NCBI GenBank assembly: GCA_035542975.1
Contig: DATKKK010000053.1
Coordinates: forward strand, 1-20,234
Length of the DNA: 20,234 nucleotides
Direction of reading: 5' to 3'
From: DATKKK01 sp035542975
Lineage (GTDB): Archaea > Thermoproteota > Bathyarchaeia > Bathyarchaeales > Bathycorpusculaceae
Part shown: positions 12,116 to 19,699 of the stretch, in pieces
Layout: the number at the start of each line of letters is the position of its first letter
Position numbering within the stretch: the first letter of the stretch is position 1
Made by a program: the position numbers and the translations under genes
Notes under the pieces: generated by a model
Seen by the model: the letters and a program-made list of their open reading frames with translations, nothing else
Told to the model about the DNA's origin: nothing
The model's database searches: none

Positions 12116-13050
12116 GTACATCAAATGAGCATAATCCCAGTAAGTTTCATGGAATTTGGGCTTTGACTAAGCGAGAACTGAAAAAATGGCTAAAGGAGCC
12201 ATTAATTCTTATCATGGCTGTACTCCAACCAGTAATATGGATGGGATTGTTCGGAAAAGCAATGAACTTGGGCAACATGTTCTCAGGTGGAAACCTGAAT
12301 ATACCAAGTGTTCTTCAGATTTCTGGCAGCGCAATTGTTCCTCCACAAGCAAACCCTGTTTACATTTCTGGCGCGGCTGTTTCGCAGATGTTTAGCAACC
12401 TTGGCCCATCTATAATGCAAAATATCTTCGGCGTGTCGGATTACTTTAGCTATATGTCTGTTGGAATGATCTCTTTCATCGTGATGTTTACAACCATGTT
12501 TAGCGGCATGTCAATAGTTTGGGATAGACGTTTAGGCTTCCTGAACAAAGTTCTCAGCACTCCAGTGTCGAGAGGAGCAATAATAGTCTCGAAGGTGTTT
12601 AACGCATCTTTGAGGGCAATGTTCCAAGCCACAATCATACTTGCGCTTGCAGTAGTATTCGGTTTACAAGTCAGCTCAACCTTTAACCCGATCAACATAC
12701 TAGGGTTATATGCTGCAGTGTTCCTTCTCTGTGCAGGACTTTCATCGGTGTTTCTGGCGCTTGCTTTGAGGTCGACTAAATGGGAAACACAGATGGCAAT
12801 CGTGAACTTGATCAACTTGCCTTTGATGTTCGCAAGCAACACTTTCTTCCCGATATCTCAGATGCCAGATTGGATACAGGCAATAGCTCGCGTGAACCCG
12901 ATAAGCTATTTGACTGATGCAATTAGACAACTCACTGTGTATCAGTTGGATTCCTCATCGTTAATGTTTGACTTTGCTTTCCTTGGCGCATTTGCACTTG
13001 TCTTCTCCGCAATCGGCATAGCGCTCTCTTGGAGATACCTCACAAAGTAA
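12112..13050 (+). CDS. ABC-2 type permease, DrrB type
   Basis: The 312-residue membrane protein has six likely spans: about residues 25-47, 117-139, 163-184, 192-217, 224-246 and 282-308, which is the ABC-2 layout. A large loop between the first two spans (about 48-115) is rich in G, S, N and P and would face outside. The segment WDRRLGFLNKVLSTPVSRGAIIVSK (about 138-162) is the conserved cytoplasmic coupling region of ABC-2 permeases. It pairs with the preceding ATPase. The cargo cannot be read; amphipathic drugs or lipids are the usual substrates. Confidence 0.93.
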   Translation: MSTSNEHNPSKFHGIWALTKRELKKWLKEPLILIMAVLQPVIWMGLFGKAMNLGNMFSGGNLNIPSVLQISGSAIVPPQANPVYISGAAVSQMFSNLGPSIMQNIFGVSDYFSYMSVGMISFIVMFTTMFSGMSIVWDRRLGFLNKVLSTPVSRGAIIVSKVFNASLRAMFQATIILALAVVFGLQVSSTFNPINILGLYAAVFLLCAGLSSVFLALALRSTKWETQMAIVNLINLPLMFASNTFFPISQMPDWIQAIARVNPISYLTDAIRQLTVYQLDSSSLMFDFAFLGAFALVFSAIGIALSWRYLTK

Positions 13051-13080
13051 CGACTCAACAAGAACAACAAGGGATTTGTC

Positions 13081-13764
13081 ATGGCAACGATTGTTGAAGC
13101 TGTGAATCTGAAGAAGACTTACATGCTTGGAAAAGTTCCAGTAAACGCCTTGCGCGGCATCAACTTAAAAGTTGAAAACGGCGATTTCCTAGCCATTCTC
13201 GGTCCCTCCGGAAGCGGTAAATCGACGCTGCTCAACCTTATCGGAGCTTTAGACAAGCCGACAGAAGGACAGATGATTATCAGCGGCGTTGACGTTTCCA
13301 CACTCAACGACAATCAGGTGACAGATTTGAGGCTTGGAATAGGCTTCGTGTTCCAGTTTTTCAACCTAATCCCACGGTTTACGGCGAGACAAAACGTCGA
13401 GTTGTCTATGGCTATAGCGGGCTTGAGCAAAGCTGACAGAGGAAAACGGGCTGAAGAGCTTTTGGAAACGGTAGGATTGAAGGAAAGGATGAATCATAAA
13501 CCCGCTGAACTGAGCGGCGGCGAACAACAACGCGTAGCCATTGCAAGAGCTTTGGCAAATAATCCGAAGTTTCTTTTGATGGATGAGCCTACAGGAAACA
13601 TCGACTCCAAGACTGCCAGCGAGATAATCGGTCTGATTAAGAGGCTCAACGAAGAGAAGGGCGTTACTATAATAATGGTTACTCACGATCAACGTCTGGC
13701 AAGTCAATCGAAAAGAATTCTGCAAATGTTTGACGGTCAGATAGTTCAGGAGGTTCTGAATTGA
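13081..13764 (+). CDS. ABC transporter ATPase, LolD/MacB type
   Basis: A short 227-residue ATPase with Walker A GPSGSGKS (41-48), Q-loop in FVFQFFNLIP (Q92), signature LSGGE (144-148), Walker B LLMDE (165-169) and H202 in MVTHDQ. The sequence EPTGNID after Walker B is typical of the MacB/LolD/FtsE group, which drives mechanotransmission rather than classic transport through a pore. It begins 30 bases after the permease gene with AAGGGA ahead of the ATG. Its stop overlaps the TTG start of the FtsX-type permease by 4 bases (TTGA), confirming the pair. Confidence 0.95.
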   Translation: MATIVEAVNLKKTYMLGKVPVNALRGINLKVENGDFLAILGPSGSGKSTLLNLIGALDKPTEGQMIISGVDVSTLNDNQVTDLRLGIGFVFQFFNLIPRFTARQNVELSMAIAGLSKADRGKRAEELLETVGLKERMNHKPAELSGGEQQRVAIARALANNPKFLLMDEPTGNIDSKTASEIIGLIKRLNEEKGVTIIMVTHDQRLASQSKRILQMFDGQIVQEVLN

Positions 13765-15062
13765 AAGCTCAGGACATCTTATCTTACTCTTTTAGCGCGA
13801 TAAAACTTAGAAAACTTCGTGCAGGTCTAACGACTTTGGGAGTGGTCATTGGTATCGCAGCCATTGTTGCGTTGCTGTCAATCACTCAGGGCTTGCAGGC
13901 TACCATAACTAAGCAGCTTACAACAGGGTTTGCAACCGACACGCTGATTGTTTCCCCACAAAATGGTGGAGGAGGTTTCTTGGCTGGCCCAGGAGGCGGT
14001 GCGAGTGCAGCTAGTTCCGACTTCAAATTGTATATAACTGACACGCAGATAATTAACGGAATAGAGAACGTCAGCACATCCGTGGCGGCGATTCAGAAAG
14101 CATGTTACGTCAAAAGTGGCGACAAGAATTGGACCGCAACTATAGTGGGCGTGGATTTCGCCGAATATGCAAACATTTACAGCAGTACCTTCACGGCTGA
14201 AAGCGGAAGTATATCTCTAACTCCAAACAATGAAACAATCGTGGTTGGAAAACGAGTAAGTGACCCATGGGAAAACGGAACGCTACTCTGTAATGTTAAT
14301 GACACTTTTGAAATCATTTGGACAAACGCTACTGCTCGCCCGCCAGAGAACGAGACCTACACTGGGCATGTTACGGCTGTTCTCAACAAGATTGGAGGCT
14401 TCAGCGTAGGCGGACCTTCGGACTACGACATTTACATTCCAATTTCTCAAGCGCAAAGTCTCTTCAGTACCACTGAATGCAGTATGATAATCGTGAAGTT
14501 GAAGAATGATGATGAAGCAACCATCAACAGCACTTCCGAGGCAATACGCGATGCTTTTGACAAGCAAGTTTCAGTTGTGTCTGCAACCGCCGTGCTTAAC
14601 ACGCTTTCAAGTGTCTTCTCGATTATAGAGCTTTTCTTGGGTGGAATTGCTGCTATTTCGCTTCTGGTAGCTGGCATAGGCATAATGAACATAATGATCG
14701 TTTCGTTGATGGAACGTACAAGGGAGATAGGCATACTGAAAGCGTTGGGCATGAGAAGTCGAACAGTGCTTCTGGTTTTCGTATGCGAGTCAGTGATAAT
14801 CGGCTTGTTGGGTGGAGTGATCGGAATAGGCTCAGGCTGGGTTCTAGCCGAGATAGTTGCCTTGGTCTTTCGCGGAGGAGGCGTCATTCAGGCTGGAAGA
14901 CGAGCCGCAACCACGGGCGGAATTACGATAACCCCGTTATTAACGCCGACAGTGGCGTTGCTAGCTCTAGGCTTCGGCGTAGGTGTGAGCGTGGTCTTTG
15001 CGCTTTATCCTGCTTGGCGAGCCTCAAAACTCAAGCCAGTGGAAGCCTTAAGATACGAGTAA
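13761..15062 (+). CDS. ABC transporter permease, MacB/FtsX type
   Basis: A 433-residue protein with the MacB plan: N-terminal span at about 20-43, a large extracytoplasmic domain (about 45-285) containing a Gly-rich loop GGGGFLAGPGGG near residue 70, and three C-terminal spans (about 288-318, 336-362, 393-420). It ends in YPAWRASKLKPVEALRYE, the diagnostic MacB/FtsX C-terminus. The cytoplasmic MERTREIGILKALGM helix after the second span is also diagnostic. The TTG start is backed by AGGAGG 8 bases upstream. Bacterial MacB works with a periplasmic adaptor and TolC; neither is present here, as expected in an archaeon, so this is probably a stand-alone mechanotransmission or lipid/peptide exporter. 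Confidence 0.94.
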   Translation: MKAQDILSYSFSAIKLRKLRAGLTTLGVVIGIAAIVALLSITQGLQATITKQLTTGFATDTLIVSPQNGGGGFLAGPGGGASAASSDFKLYITDTQIINGIENVSTSVAAIQKACYVKSGDKNWTATIVGVDFAEYANIYSSTFTAESGSISLTPNNETIVVGKRVSDPWENGTLLCNVNDTFEIIWTNATARPPENETYTGHVTAVLNKIGGFSVGGPSDYDIYIPISQAQSLFSTTECSMIIVKLKNDDEATINSTSEAIRDAFDKQVSVVSATAVLNTLSSVFSIIELFLGGIAAISLLVAGIGIMNIMIVSLMERTREIGILKALGMRSRTVLLVFVCESVIIGLLGGVIGIGSGWVLAEIVALVFRGGGVIQAGRRAATTGGITITPLLTPTVALLALGFGVGVSVVFALYPAWRASKLKPVEALRYE

Positions 15063-15088
15063 GCTAACTCTATAACAGAGGCTTCGTC

Positions 15089-15538
15089 TTGGTTAAACGA
15101 CTTTATCCAGATCACCCACTCGTAGGCGTAGGCGCAATCATAATCTGCAACGGCAAGATTCTGCTCGAAAAAAGAGGAAATGAACCTGGAAAAGGAAAAT
15201 GGAGTATCCCTGGCGGTTTAGTGGAGCTAGGCGAAACCGTAGAGCAAACGGTGATAAGGGAAGTCAAGGAAGAGACAGGTCTTGAAGTTGAAAAGCCTGA
15301 ACACATTGATGTTGTCGATAACATAGATTTAGACGAGAATGGCAGAATCAAATATCACTTTATCATAATTGATTTTCTCGTGAAACTGAAGAGCGGAATT
15401 CTTAAGGCTGCGAGTGATGCGGCAGAAGTCCGATGGGTCTTGTTAAGCGAAGTGGAAAAGTATGAGCTGACAAAAACTTTTAGAGCGTTTTATGAAAGAA
15501 ACAGGCAAAAGTTAGCGAAGCTTAATTCGTGTCTTTGA
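15089..15538 (+). CDS. Nudix hydrolase
   Basis: A 149-residue protein with a complete Nudix box at residues 43-65 (G-x5-E-x7-REVKEETGL), which binds the metal and cleaves nucleoside diphosphates linked to another group. The preceding GKWSIPGG and the following IDFLVKL are typical of the MutT/ADP-ribose pyrophosphatase-like group; the exact substrate is open. The TTG start is supported by AGAGG 8 bases upstream. It starts 26 bases after the MacB permease and may be read from the same transcript. Its 3' end overlaps the herA 3' end by 17 bases on the opposite strand. Confidence 0.9.
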   Translation: MVKRLYPDHPLVGVGAIIICNGKILLEKRGNEPGKGKWSIPGGLVELGETVEQTVIREVKEETGLEVEKPEHIDVVDNIDLDENGRIKYHFIIIDFLVKLKSGILKAASDAAEVRWVLLSEVEKYELTKTFRAFYERNRQKLAKLNSCL

Positions 15539-16982
15539 AGAAGAGTCTTGTTTCTCCCATGGTTTTTATGTCTAACGCTTTAACTTTAACTACAATCGGA
15601 AAGTCCTGCACGACCTTTCCAAGTGCAAGACAATAGTGCGGCGGCAAATCTCTGGCGATCGACCTTACGGTTTCTGCATCCACTCTGGCGGCGCGTGAAA
15701 CAACATCTAAGTCATGCTCATTCGTGAAGTTGAAGAGGAATATGTTGTCAGCTTGGCGGTAGATGTTCTCGCGTATCGTGTCAGGCTGGTTAGTTATGAA
15801 CGTTGTAAAGATTCCGAAGTGCCGCATACGCGTGACGATGTCATCCCAGTAAGTCTCACGCAGGTACAGATGTGCCTCTTCAGCAAACAGGAACGTTGCC
15901 TTCAGCTTCCAACTCGTCAACAACTCGACAAGCTTTCCGAGAACGTACTCGACGACTATTTGTCTGTCGATCGCGGAGGTGTTTCGAAGGTTTACTATAA
16001 CAGCGCCGCCTTGTTCCTTCGCATTGAACAAGCCTTCTTCCAGCAGCGTCGCTTCAGCGACGTTGTCTGTAAAAAAGCCCGAGTTTACGAGAGCATGATA
16101 TCTTGAGAGCAATGCGTCCCGAACGTGCTGATTGCAATGCCAGTTTGGGATGGTTTCTCCCAAATCGTTTAACGTGAGCGTGTCTCTTTCCTTCAACGTC
16201 TGCCATATCCGTCTGAACTCGCGTGCTGACGTGCCTGGCAAGTGCAGAGCGTGAATGAGAATGCCTAGAAGAACGTGCAGGTTTAACTGTTTTAGGGCTA
16301 CTTTGAAGTTTTGTGAAGGCGTCAAGACGTGAATCTTGTCGTGGTAGGCGTTTCTTTTGCCGTCAGCTGTCATGCCGAGGCTCACGTACTCGCCGTTTAG
16401 GTCGAAGACTACGACGGTTGCCTTGTAGCCGACTAGGTTTGCCATCAGGAGTTTGGACATGTGGGATTTGCCTGTTTCTTTCTTGCCCGTTATGATGTTC
16501 AGTCTGCCGTCTAGTTGTGCAGCGTCTATGGTTAAGAGCGAAGAGTCTTTCGTTCCGCCCAGGATTATAGGGAGCTTGCCGTTAACTTTCGCAAGTTTTA
16601 GCAGCGTTGGGATTGAGAGTTTTTTTATGGTTGATTGTGAGCGTGAGGGAAGCCATGAGCTGCTCGGGTTTAAGCTGTCATTCTCTACGGTGGCTCGAAT
16701 CTTGCATATGACGAGGCTTGCGTCCTGAATGTAAGTGATGTGTGGAGCGATCTCCAGCGGGTCGAAGTCTTCGCCTTGAACGATTTCTCCTCCGTCTGGC
16801 AAGCTGCGGAGCAGTTCTTCGAGAACGCCTGGGACGCTCGCGAATTGGACGTCGATCACTTGCACGATTAAGCCTTTTCCAGCATCCGCATCTTCAACGA
16901 GCAGGTAGTCTCCTTTCTCGATGGTTTCGTTTGGGAAGCTTAGGATCTGAACTATGTTTCCTTCTTTTTTGTAGAGTTTCAT
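15522..16982 (-). CDS. herA: HerA-type DNA-translocating ATPase
   Basis: This 486-residue ATPase acts with NurA in end resection of double-strand breaks, normally together with Mre11-Rad50, as a hexameric ring. Seen: N-terminal beta-rich HAS-barrel region (about 1-100), Walker A GKKETGKS (166-173), VVFDLNGEY (191-199), a Walker B ending in EEAH (364-371), and TNQPDTIRENIYRQADNIF (398-414), which holds a likely arginine finger R409. The ATG at 16982 overlaps the nurA stop by 4 bases (ATGA), so translation is coupled. mre11 and rad50 are not in the window. The 3' end is antisense to the Nudix gene over 17 bases. Confidence 0.92.
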   Translation of the reverse strand: MKLYKKEGNIVQILSFPNETIEKGDYLLVEDADAGKGLIVQVIDVQFASVPGVLEELLRSLPDGGEIVQGEDFDPLEIAPHITYIQDASLVICKIRATVENDSLNPSSSWLPSRSQSTIKKLSIPTLLKLAKVNGKLPIILGGTKDSSLLTIDAAQLDGRLNIITGKKETGKSHMSKLLMANLVGYKATVVVFDLNGEYVSLGMTADGKRNAYHDKIHVLTPSQNFKVALKQLNLHVLLGILIHALHLPGTSAREFRRIWQTLKERDTLTLNDLGETIPNWHCNQHVRDALLSRYHALVNSGFFTDNVAEATLLEEGLFNAKEQGGAVIVNLRNTSAIDRQIVVEYVLGKLVELLTSWKLKATFLFAEEAHLYLRETYWDDIVTRMRHFGIFTTFITNQPDTIRENIYRQADNIFLFNFTNEHDLDVVSRAARVDAETVRSIARDLPPHYCLALGKVVQDFPIVVKVKALDIKTMGETRLFFKDTN

Positions 16983-18070
16983 GAGTAGTTTTCTCCTTTG
17001 CCGAAGGGTCCGAAGAGGATTTTGTGCATGTCTGGTCTGTTGATGATTCTGAAGCCGCAGTCGCGTACAGTGAAGTGTTGCATGGCGATGACTTCGTTTG
17101 CCGTAAACGTGCAGAGAATGTGTGCTAAGCGTAGGGTTTCGGGGTAGCTTTGTGAGAGTGATTCGTTTCCTAAGAGCTTCTCAACGGCCTCGATCTTCTG
17201 TGGAAAGGCTATTTCTCGGTCGATGTCCAGTCGGAACGCGTATTTTTCTTTGTTGAAGCGTGCCACGTAAACGTCTCCGAGCAAGAGAATCGGCGGGCGT
17301 GTTCTTAGTCCGTGGGTTTCAAGCAGGTATGGTGGTTTGTTTTCTGGCAGTGCATCGGTTATGAGGTGTCCGTTGATTCTTAGGGTTGTCATTTTTGAGA
17401 AGGCTAGAACAGTGTTGTTTCTTTTTCTTGCTAGGCTGAGTGTTTCTTTCATGAGTTGTGTTGGTGTGTCGCCTGTTCCTGAGGTTAAAGAGCCGTCGAA
17501 GAGGATGAGTCCGTTGTTTATTGTTCTTGCCAGCATGGTTTGGAGCCATCTTTCTAGGAGGCTGGCTATGCGCATGGGCATTTGTATCATGTTCAGATAG
17601 TTTTGGTAATTGCCTTCACGTGTGGTGCTGAAGTATGCGCGTTGTAGGGTGTTATAGACTTCTTTTTTATTTTCTTCGGTTATGTGGAATATGAAGGGTC
17701 CGATTCGTGTGTACCTGTAGTTTCGGTTTTGTTTCCAGACGTTTGCGCCTCTTATGGCGATTAGGATTCCCGTGTTGGTTTCGCCTATTTTGATGCTAGA
17801 GGTGTCTACGGCGGCTACGGTAGTGGGTTGAGGTAGGGGTTTTAGTGGTATTGGCGGTGTGTTGAGTTGTATGGTGTTTATGATTTCGTTGTTGTTGGTT
17901 TGTTGTAGGTTTTGTTGATTTAGTTGAATGGGTTGGTTTTGTATATGCTTAAGTGAGTGTAGGCTTAGTTCGGTGAATCGTTGGGGGAGTGTTGTGTCGA
18001 TGGTGGGTTGTGGAAAGTTATATTTTGGTGTTGTTGTAATAGTGTATTGTTCAATCAAGTGATTCACCAA
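16979..18070 (-). CDS. nurA: NurA nuclease
   Basis: A 363-residue NurA-family 5'-3' nuclease, partner of HerA. Active-site candidates, by comparison with Sulfolobus NurA (D56, E114, D131, Y291, H299), are D89 in VAAVDTSS, E173 in LLERWL, D192 in ILFDGS, Y309 and H317 in YPETLRLAH; the Tyr-His spacing of 8 is the same. Residues 1-85 are unusual: rich in Q, N, T and P with few charged residues. Start: TTG at 18070 (or the next codon, GTG) lies about 25 bases after a TATA element (about 18090-18098), so the transcript is nearly leaderless. nurA is first in the operon, with herA second. Confidence 0.9.
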   Translation of the reverse strand: MVNHLIEQYTITTTPKYNFPQPTIDTTLPQRFTELSLHSLKHIQNQPIQLNQQNLQQTNNNEIINTIQLNTPPIPLKPLPQPTTVAAVDTSSIKIGETNTGILIAIRGANVWKQNRNYRYTRIGPFIFHITEENKKEVYNTLQRAYFSTTREGNYQNYLNMIQMPMRIASLLERWLQTMLARTINNGLILFDGSLTSGTGDTPTQLMKETLSLARKRNNTVLAFSKMTTLRINGHLITDALPENKPPYLLETHGLRTRPPILLLGDVYVARFNKEKYAFRLDIDREIAFPQKIEAVEKLLGNESLSQSYPETLRLAHILCTFTANEVIAMQHFTVRDCGFRIINRPDMHKILFGPFGKGENYS

Positions 18071-18087
18071 TAGTCAATAGTCTATGG

Positions 18088-18099
18088 AGGAAATATTTA
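18088..18099. promoter_or_regulatory. Shared palindromic TATA element between nurA-herA and the winged-helix gene
   Basis: AAATATTT (18091-18098) reads as a TATA-like box on both strands (TTAAATATTT on the minus strand). Minus-strand initiation would fall close to the nurA TTG at 18070. Plus-strand initiation would fall near 18120, downstream of the GTG at 18106, which is why the later TTG at 18151 is preferred for the winged-helix gene. Only one of the two could fire at a time if a single box is used. Confidence 0.5.
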
Positions 18100-18150
18100 A
18101 GTGTTGTGCATGTACAAGATGCGCAATACAATAAACAACAAGGTGAAACG

Positions 18151-18552
18151 TTGACGGAGAAAGAAACCAAACCACCCATACGCGTGAAGATGAAAGTAGG
18201 CGAAGTCGAGTTTGAAATAGAATGTCAAGAAGACCAACTGCAACAAACTGTAGATAAAATCCTGTCTACGGTAACTGAAAAACTCAAAGAAACTCCGCTC
18301 ATGGCTGAAAGAGCGGCTCCGCCTCCTAGGGCTGAAACCTGCAAGGGCGTAATCCAGAAGCTTTGGCAAGAAGCCTTCTTCTCCACGCCCAAAGGCTTGA
18401 GCGAAGTTCACAGTGAGATGGCGAGGCGAGGCTTTCACTATGACCGCACGGCAGTGGCTCACGCACTGATTGACCTTGTTAAGGACGGCGTGTTAAATAG
18501 AGAGGGGAAGTCGCGCAGGTACCAGTATGCGCAGAAAAGGCCGCCATCATAA
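18151..18552 (+). CDS. Uncharacterised protein with a C-terminal winged helix
   Basis: From the TTG at 18151 the product is 133 residues. The N-terminal part (residues 9-45, RVKMKVGEVEFEIECQEDQ then a helix) is a small beta-alpha unit; residues 46-60 are a linker rich in A and P. The C-terminus (about 62-128: GVIQKLWQEAFFSTPKGLSEVHSEMARRGFHYDRTAVAHALIDLVKDGVLNREGKSRRYQYA) is a winged helix with recognition helix around RTAVAHALIDL and a basic wing. The TTG is chosen because GGTGA (18142-18146) sits 4 bases before it; the frame extends to a GTG at 18106. It is divergent from nurA-herA, so a regulatory or repair-linked role is possible but is inference. I do not recognise a named family. Confidence 0.75.
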   Translation: MTEKETKPPIRVKMKVGEVEFEIECQEDQLQQTVDKILSTVTEKLKETPLMAERAAPPPRAETCKGVIQKLWQEAFFSTPKGLSEVHSEMARRGFHYDRTAVAHALIDLVKDGVLNREGKSRRYQYAQKRPPS

Positions 18553-18569
18553 GAGCGTTTGTTAATTGT

Positions 18570-18947
18570 TTAGAAGACTTCTATCCATAGTCCGTCTGGG
18601 TCTTCTATGTACGCCCATCTGCCTTCTTTCGTTTTCATCTCTAGCAGCACGCGGTAGCCTGCTTTTCGCGCTTCTTCCAATGCTTTGTCGAGGTTGTCGA
18701 CTTTGAAGGCTAGGTGGTCTAGTCCTTCGCCTGCGGTGTATTTGGTGTTGAAGGGGCTGGTTTTTTCGTAGTAGTTGAGTTCGAGCATGAAGCCGCCTTC
18801 TTCGGTTTGTAGGCCCACGTTTTCTCCTTTGGTTTGTTCGATCTTGCCTCTGCCTGCGATTTTCATGCCGAGCAGTTTAGTGTAGAAATCTATGGATTTC
18901 TCTAGATTTGTTACTCTTATTCCGACGTATTTGAACGTAGCTTTCAT
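18570..18947 (-). CDS. VOC-superfamily (glyoxalase/dioxygenase fold) protein
   Basis: The 125-residue protein is one glyoxalase I-like vicinal-oxygen-chelate unit with two beta-alpha-beta-beta-beta modules: YVGIRVTNLEKSIDFYTKLLGM at about 7-28, the central FMLELNYYE, then GLDHLAFKVDNLDKALEEARKAGY and the end AYIEDPDGLWIEVF. Metal ligands E (in FMLEL), H (in LDHLAF) and E (in WIEVF) are present, but the usual first-strand histidine is replaced in KYVGIRV, so glyoxalase I activity itself is doubtful. The ATG at 18947 has no ribosome-binding site; a TATA-like CTTTTTATT about 35 bases upstream suggests a near-leaderless transcript. It is convergent with the winged-helix gene. Confidence 0.88.
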   Translation of the reverse strand: MKATFKYVGIRVTNLEKSIDFYTKLLGMKIAGRGKIEQTKGENVGLQTEEGGFMLELNYYEKTSPFNTKYTAGEGLDHLAFKVDNLDKALEEARKAGYRVLLEMKTKEGRWAYIEDPDGLWIEVF

Positions 18948-19084
18948 GGTTATCGGTTGATTGTATGGGTTTGTTTGGAATAAAAAGCTTGTTAGCTCAT
19001 GGGTTTGGTGGGGTTAAGGGTTTGAGATGAGTTGTGTCAAATGTTATTAACTTTGGGTTGTGTTAGAGGATTCTGGTGGTGCTC

Positions 19085-19669
19085 ATGGATTTCAGTGAGG
19101 TCGTTGCTAAGAGGAGAAGTGTCAGAAAGTTTAAGGAAGAGCCAGTCCCTACGAATATTCTTTCAAGGATTCTTGATGCTGGGCGTTGGGCACCTTCTGC
19201 TGGCAACTCTCAGCCGTGGCGTTTTGTAGTCGTAACTGATACGGATGTTAAACGGAGAATCGCTGAGGTTTGCACGGAATCTAGTAAGAAAGCGTGGGCG
19301 GGTTTTTCTCCTGAGTGTGCTCGTTATTTGGCGGCAAGAGGAGGCTCATGGGACAAGTCGAGCATGATGAAGATTCCAGTCTTGGTTGTGGTGTGTTACG
19401 AGGTTTCGGAGCGGATTAGGGATGAGTTGGTTCTTGGTTCGGTTTGGGCTGCGGTTGAGAACATGCTGTTGGCGGCTACTGATGAGGGCTTGGGCAGTTG
19501 CATATACACTTTTTACGACATGGAAGAGGAGGAAAGAATTAAAGAAGCCTTGCGCGTGCCCGAGAAGTTTCGAGTTGTAGCGATGGTTCAGCTAGGATAT
19601 TCAGTGGCTCAACCGTTGACGCCTTCGAGAAAGACGTTAGACGAAATAGTGTCTTACCAACACTTTTAA
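19085..19669 (+). CDS. Nitroreductase-family FMN oxidoreductase
   Basis: From the ATG at 19085 the product is 194 residues. FMN-binding motifs are RRSVRKF near residue 9, APSAGNSQPWRFVVV at about 36-50, and EGLGSCIYTF in the C-terminal half. The family reduces nitro compounds, quinones or flavins with NAD(P)H as a homodimer. The GTG-GTG-CTC codons upstream of the ATG could also start translation, but GGTGGT there fits better as the ribosome-binding site. The natural substrate is not predictable. It is followed after 30 bases by a HAD-type hydrolase gene in the same direction. Confidence 0.93.
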   Translation: MDFSEVVAKRRSVRKFKEEPVPTNILSRILDAGRWAPSAGNSQPWRFVVVTDTDVKRRIAEVCTESSKKAWAGFSPECARYLAARGGSWDKSSMMKIPVLVVVCYEVSERIRDELVLGSVWAAVENMLLAATDEGLGSCIYTFYDMEEEERIKEALRVPEKFRVVAMVQLGYSVAQPLTPSRKTLDEIVSYQHF

Positions 19670-19699
19670 GACTAATTAACCATTCAATTCATGTGAAGG

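Noticed and set aside
18106..18150. GTG start at 18106 for the winged-helix gene
   Set aside because: The shared TATA element would start transcription downstream of this GTG, and only the TTG at 18151 has a ribosome-binding site.
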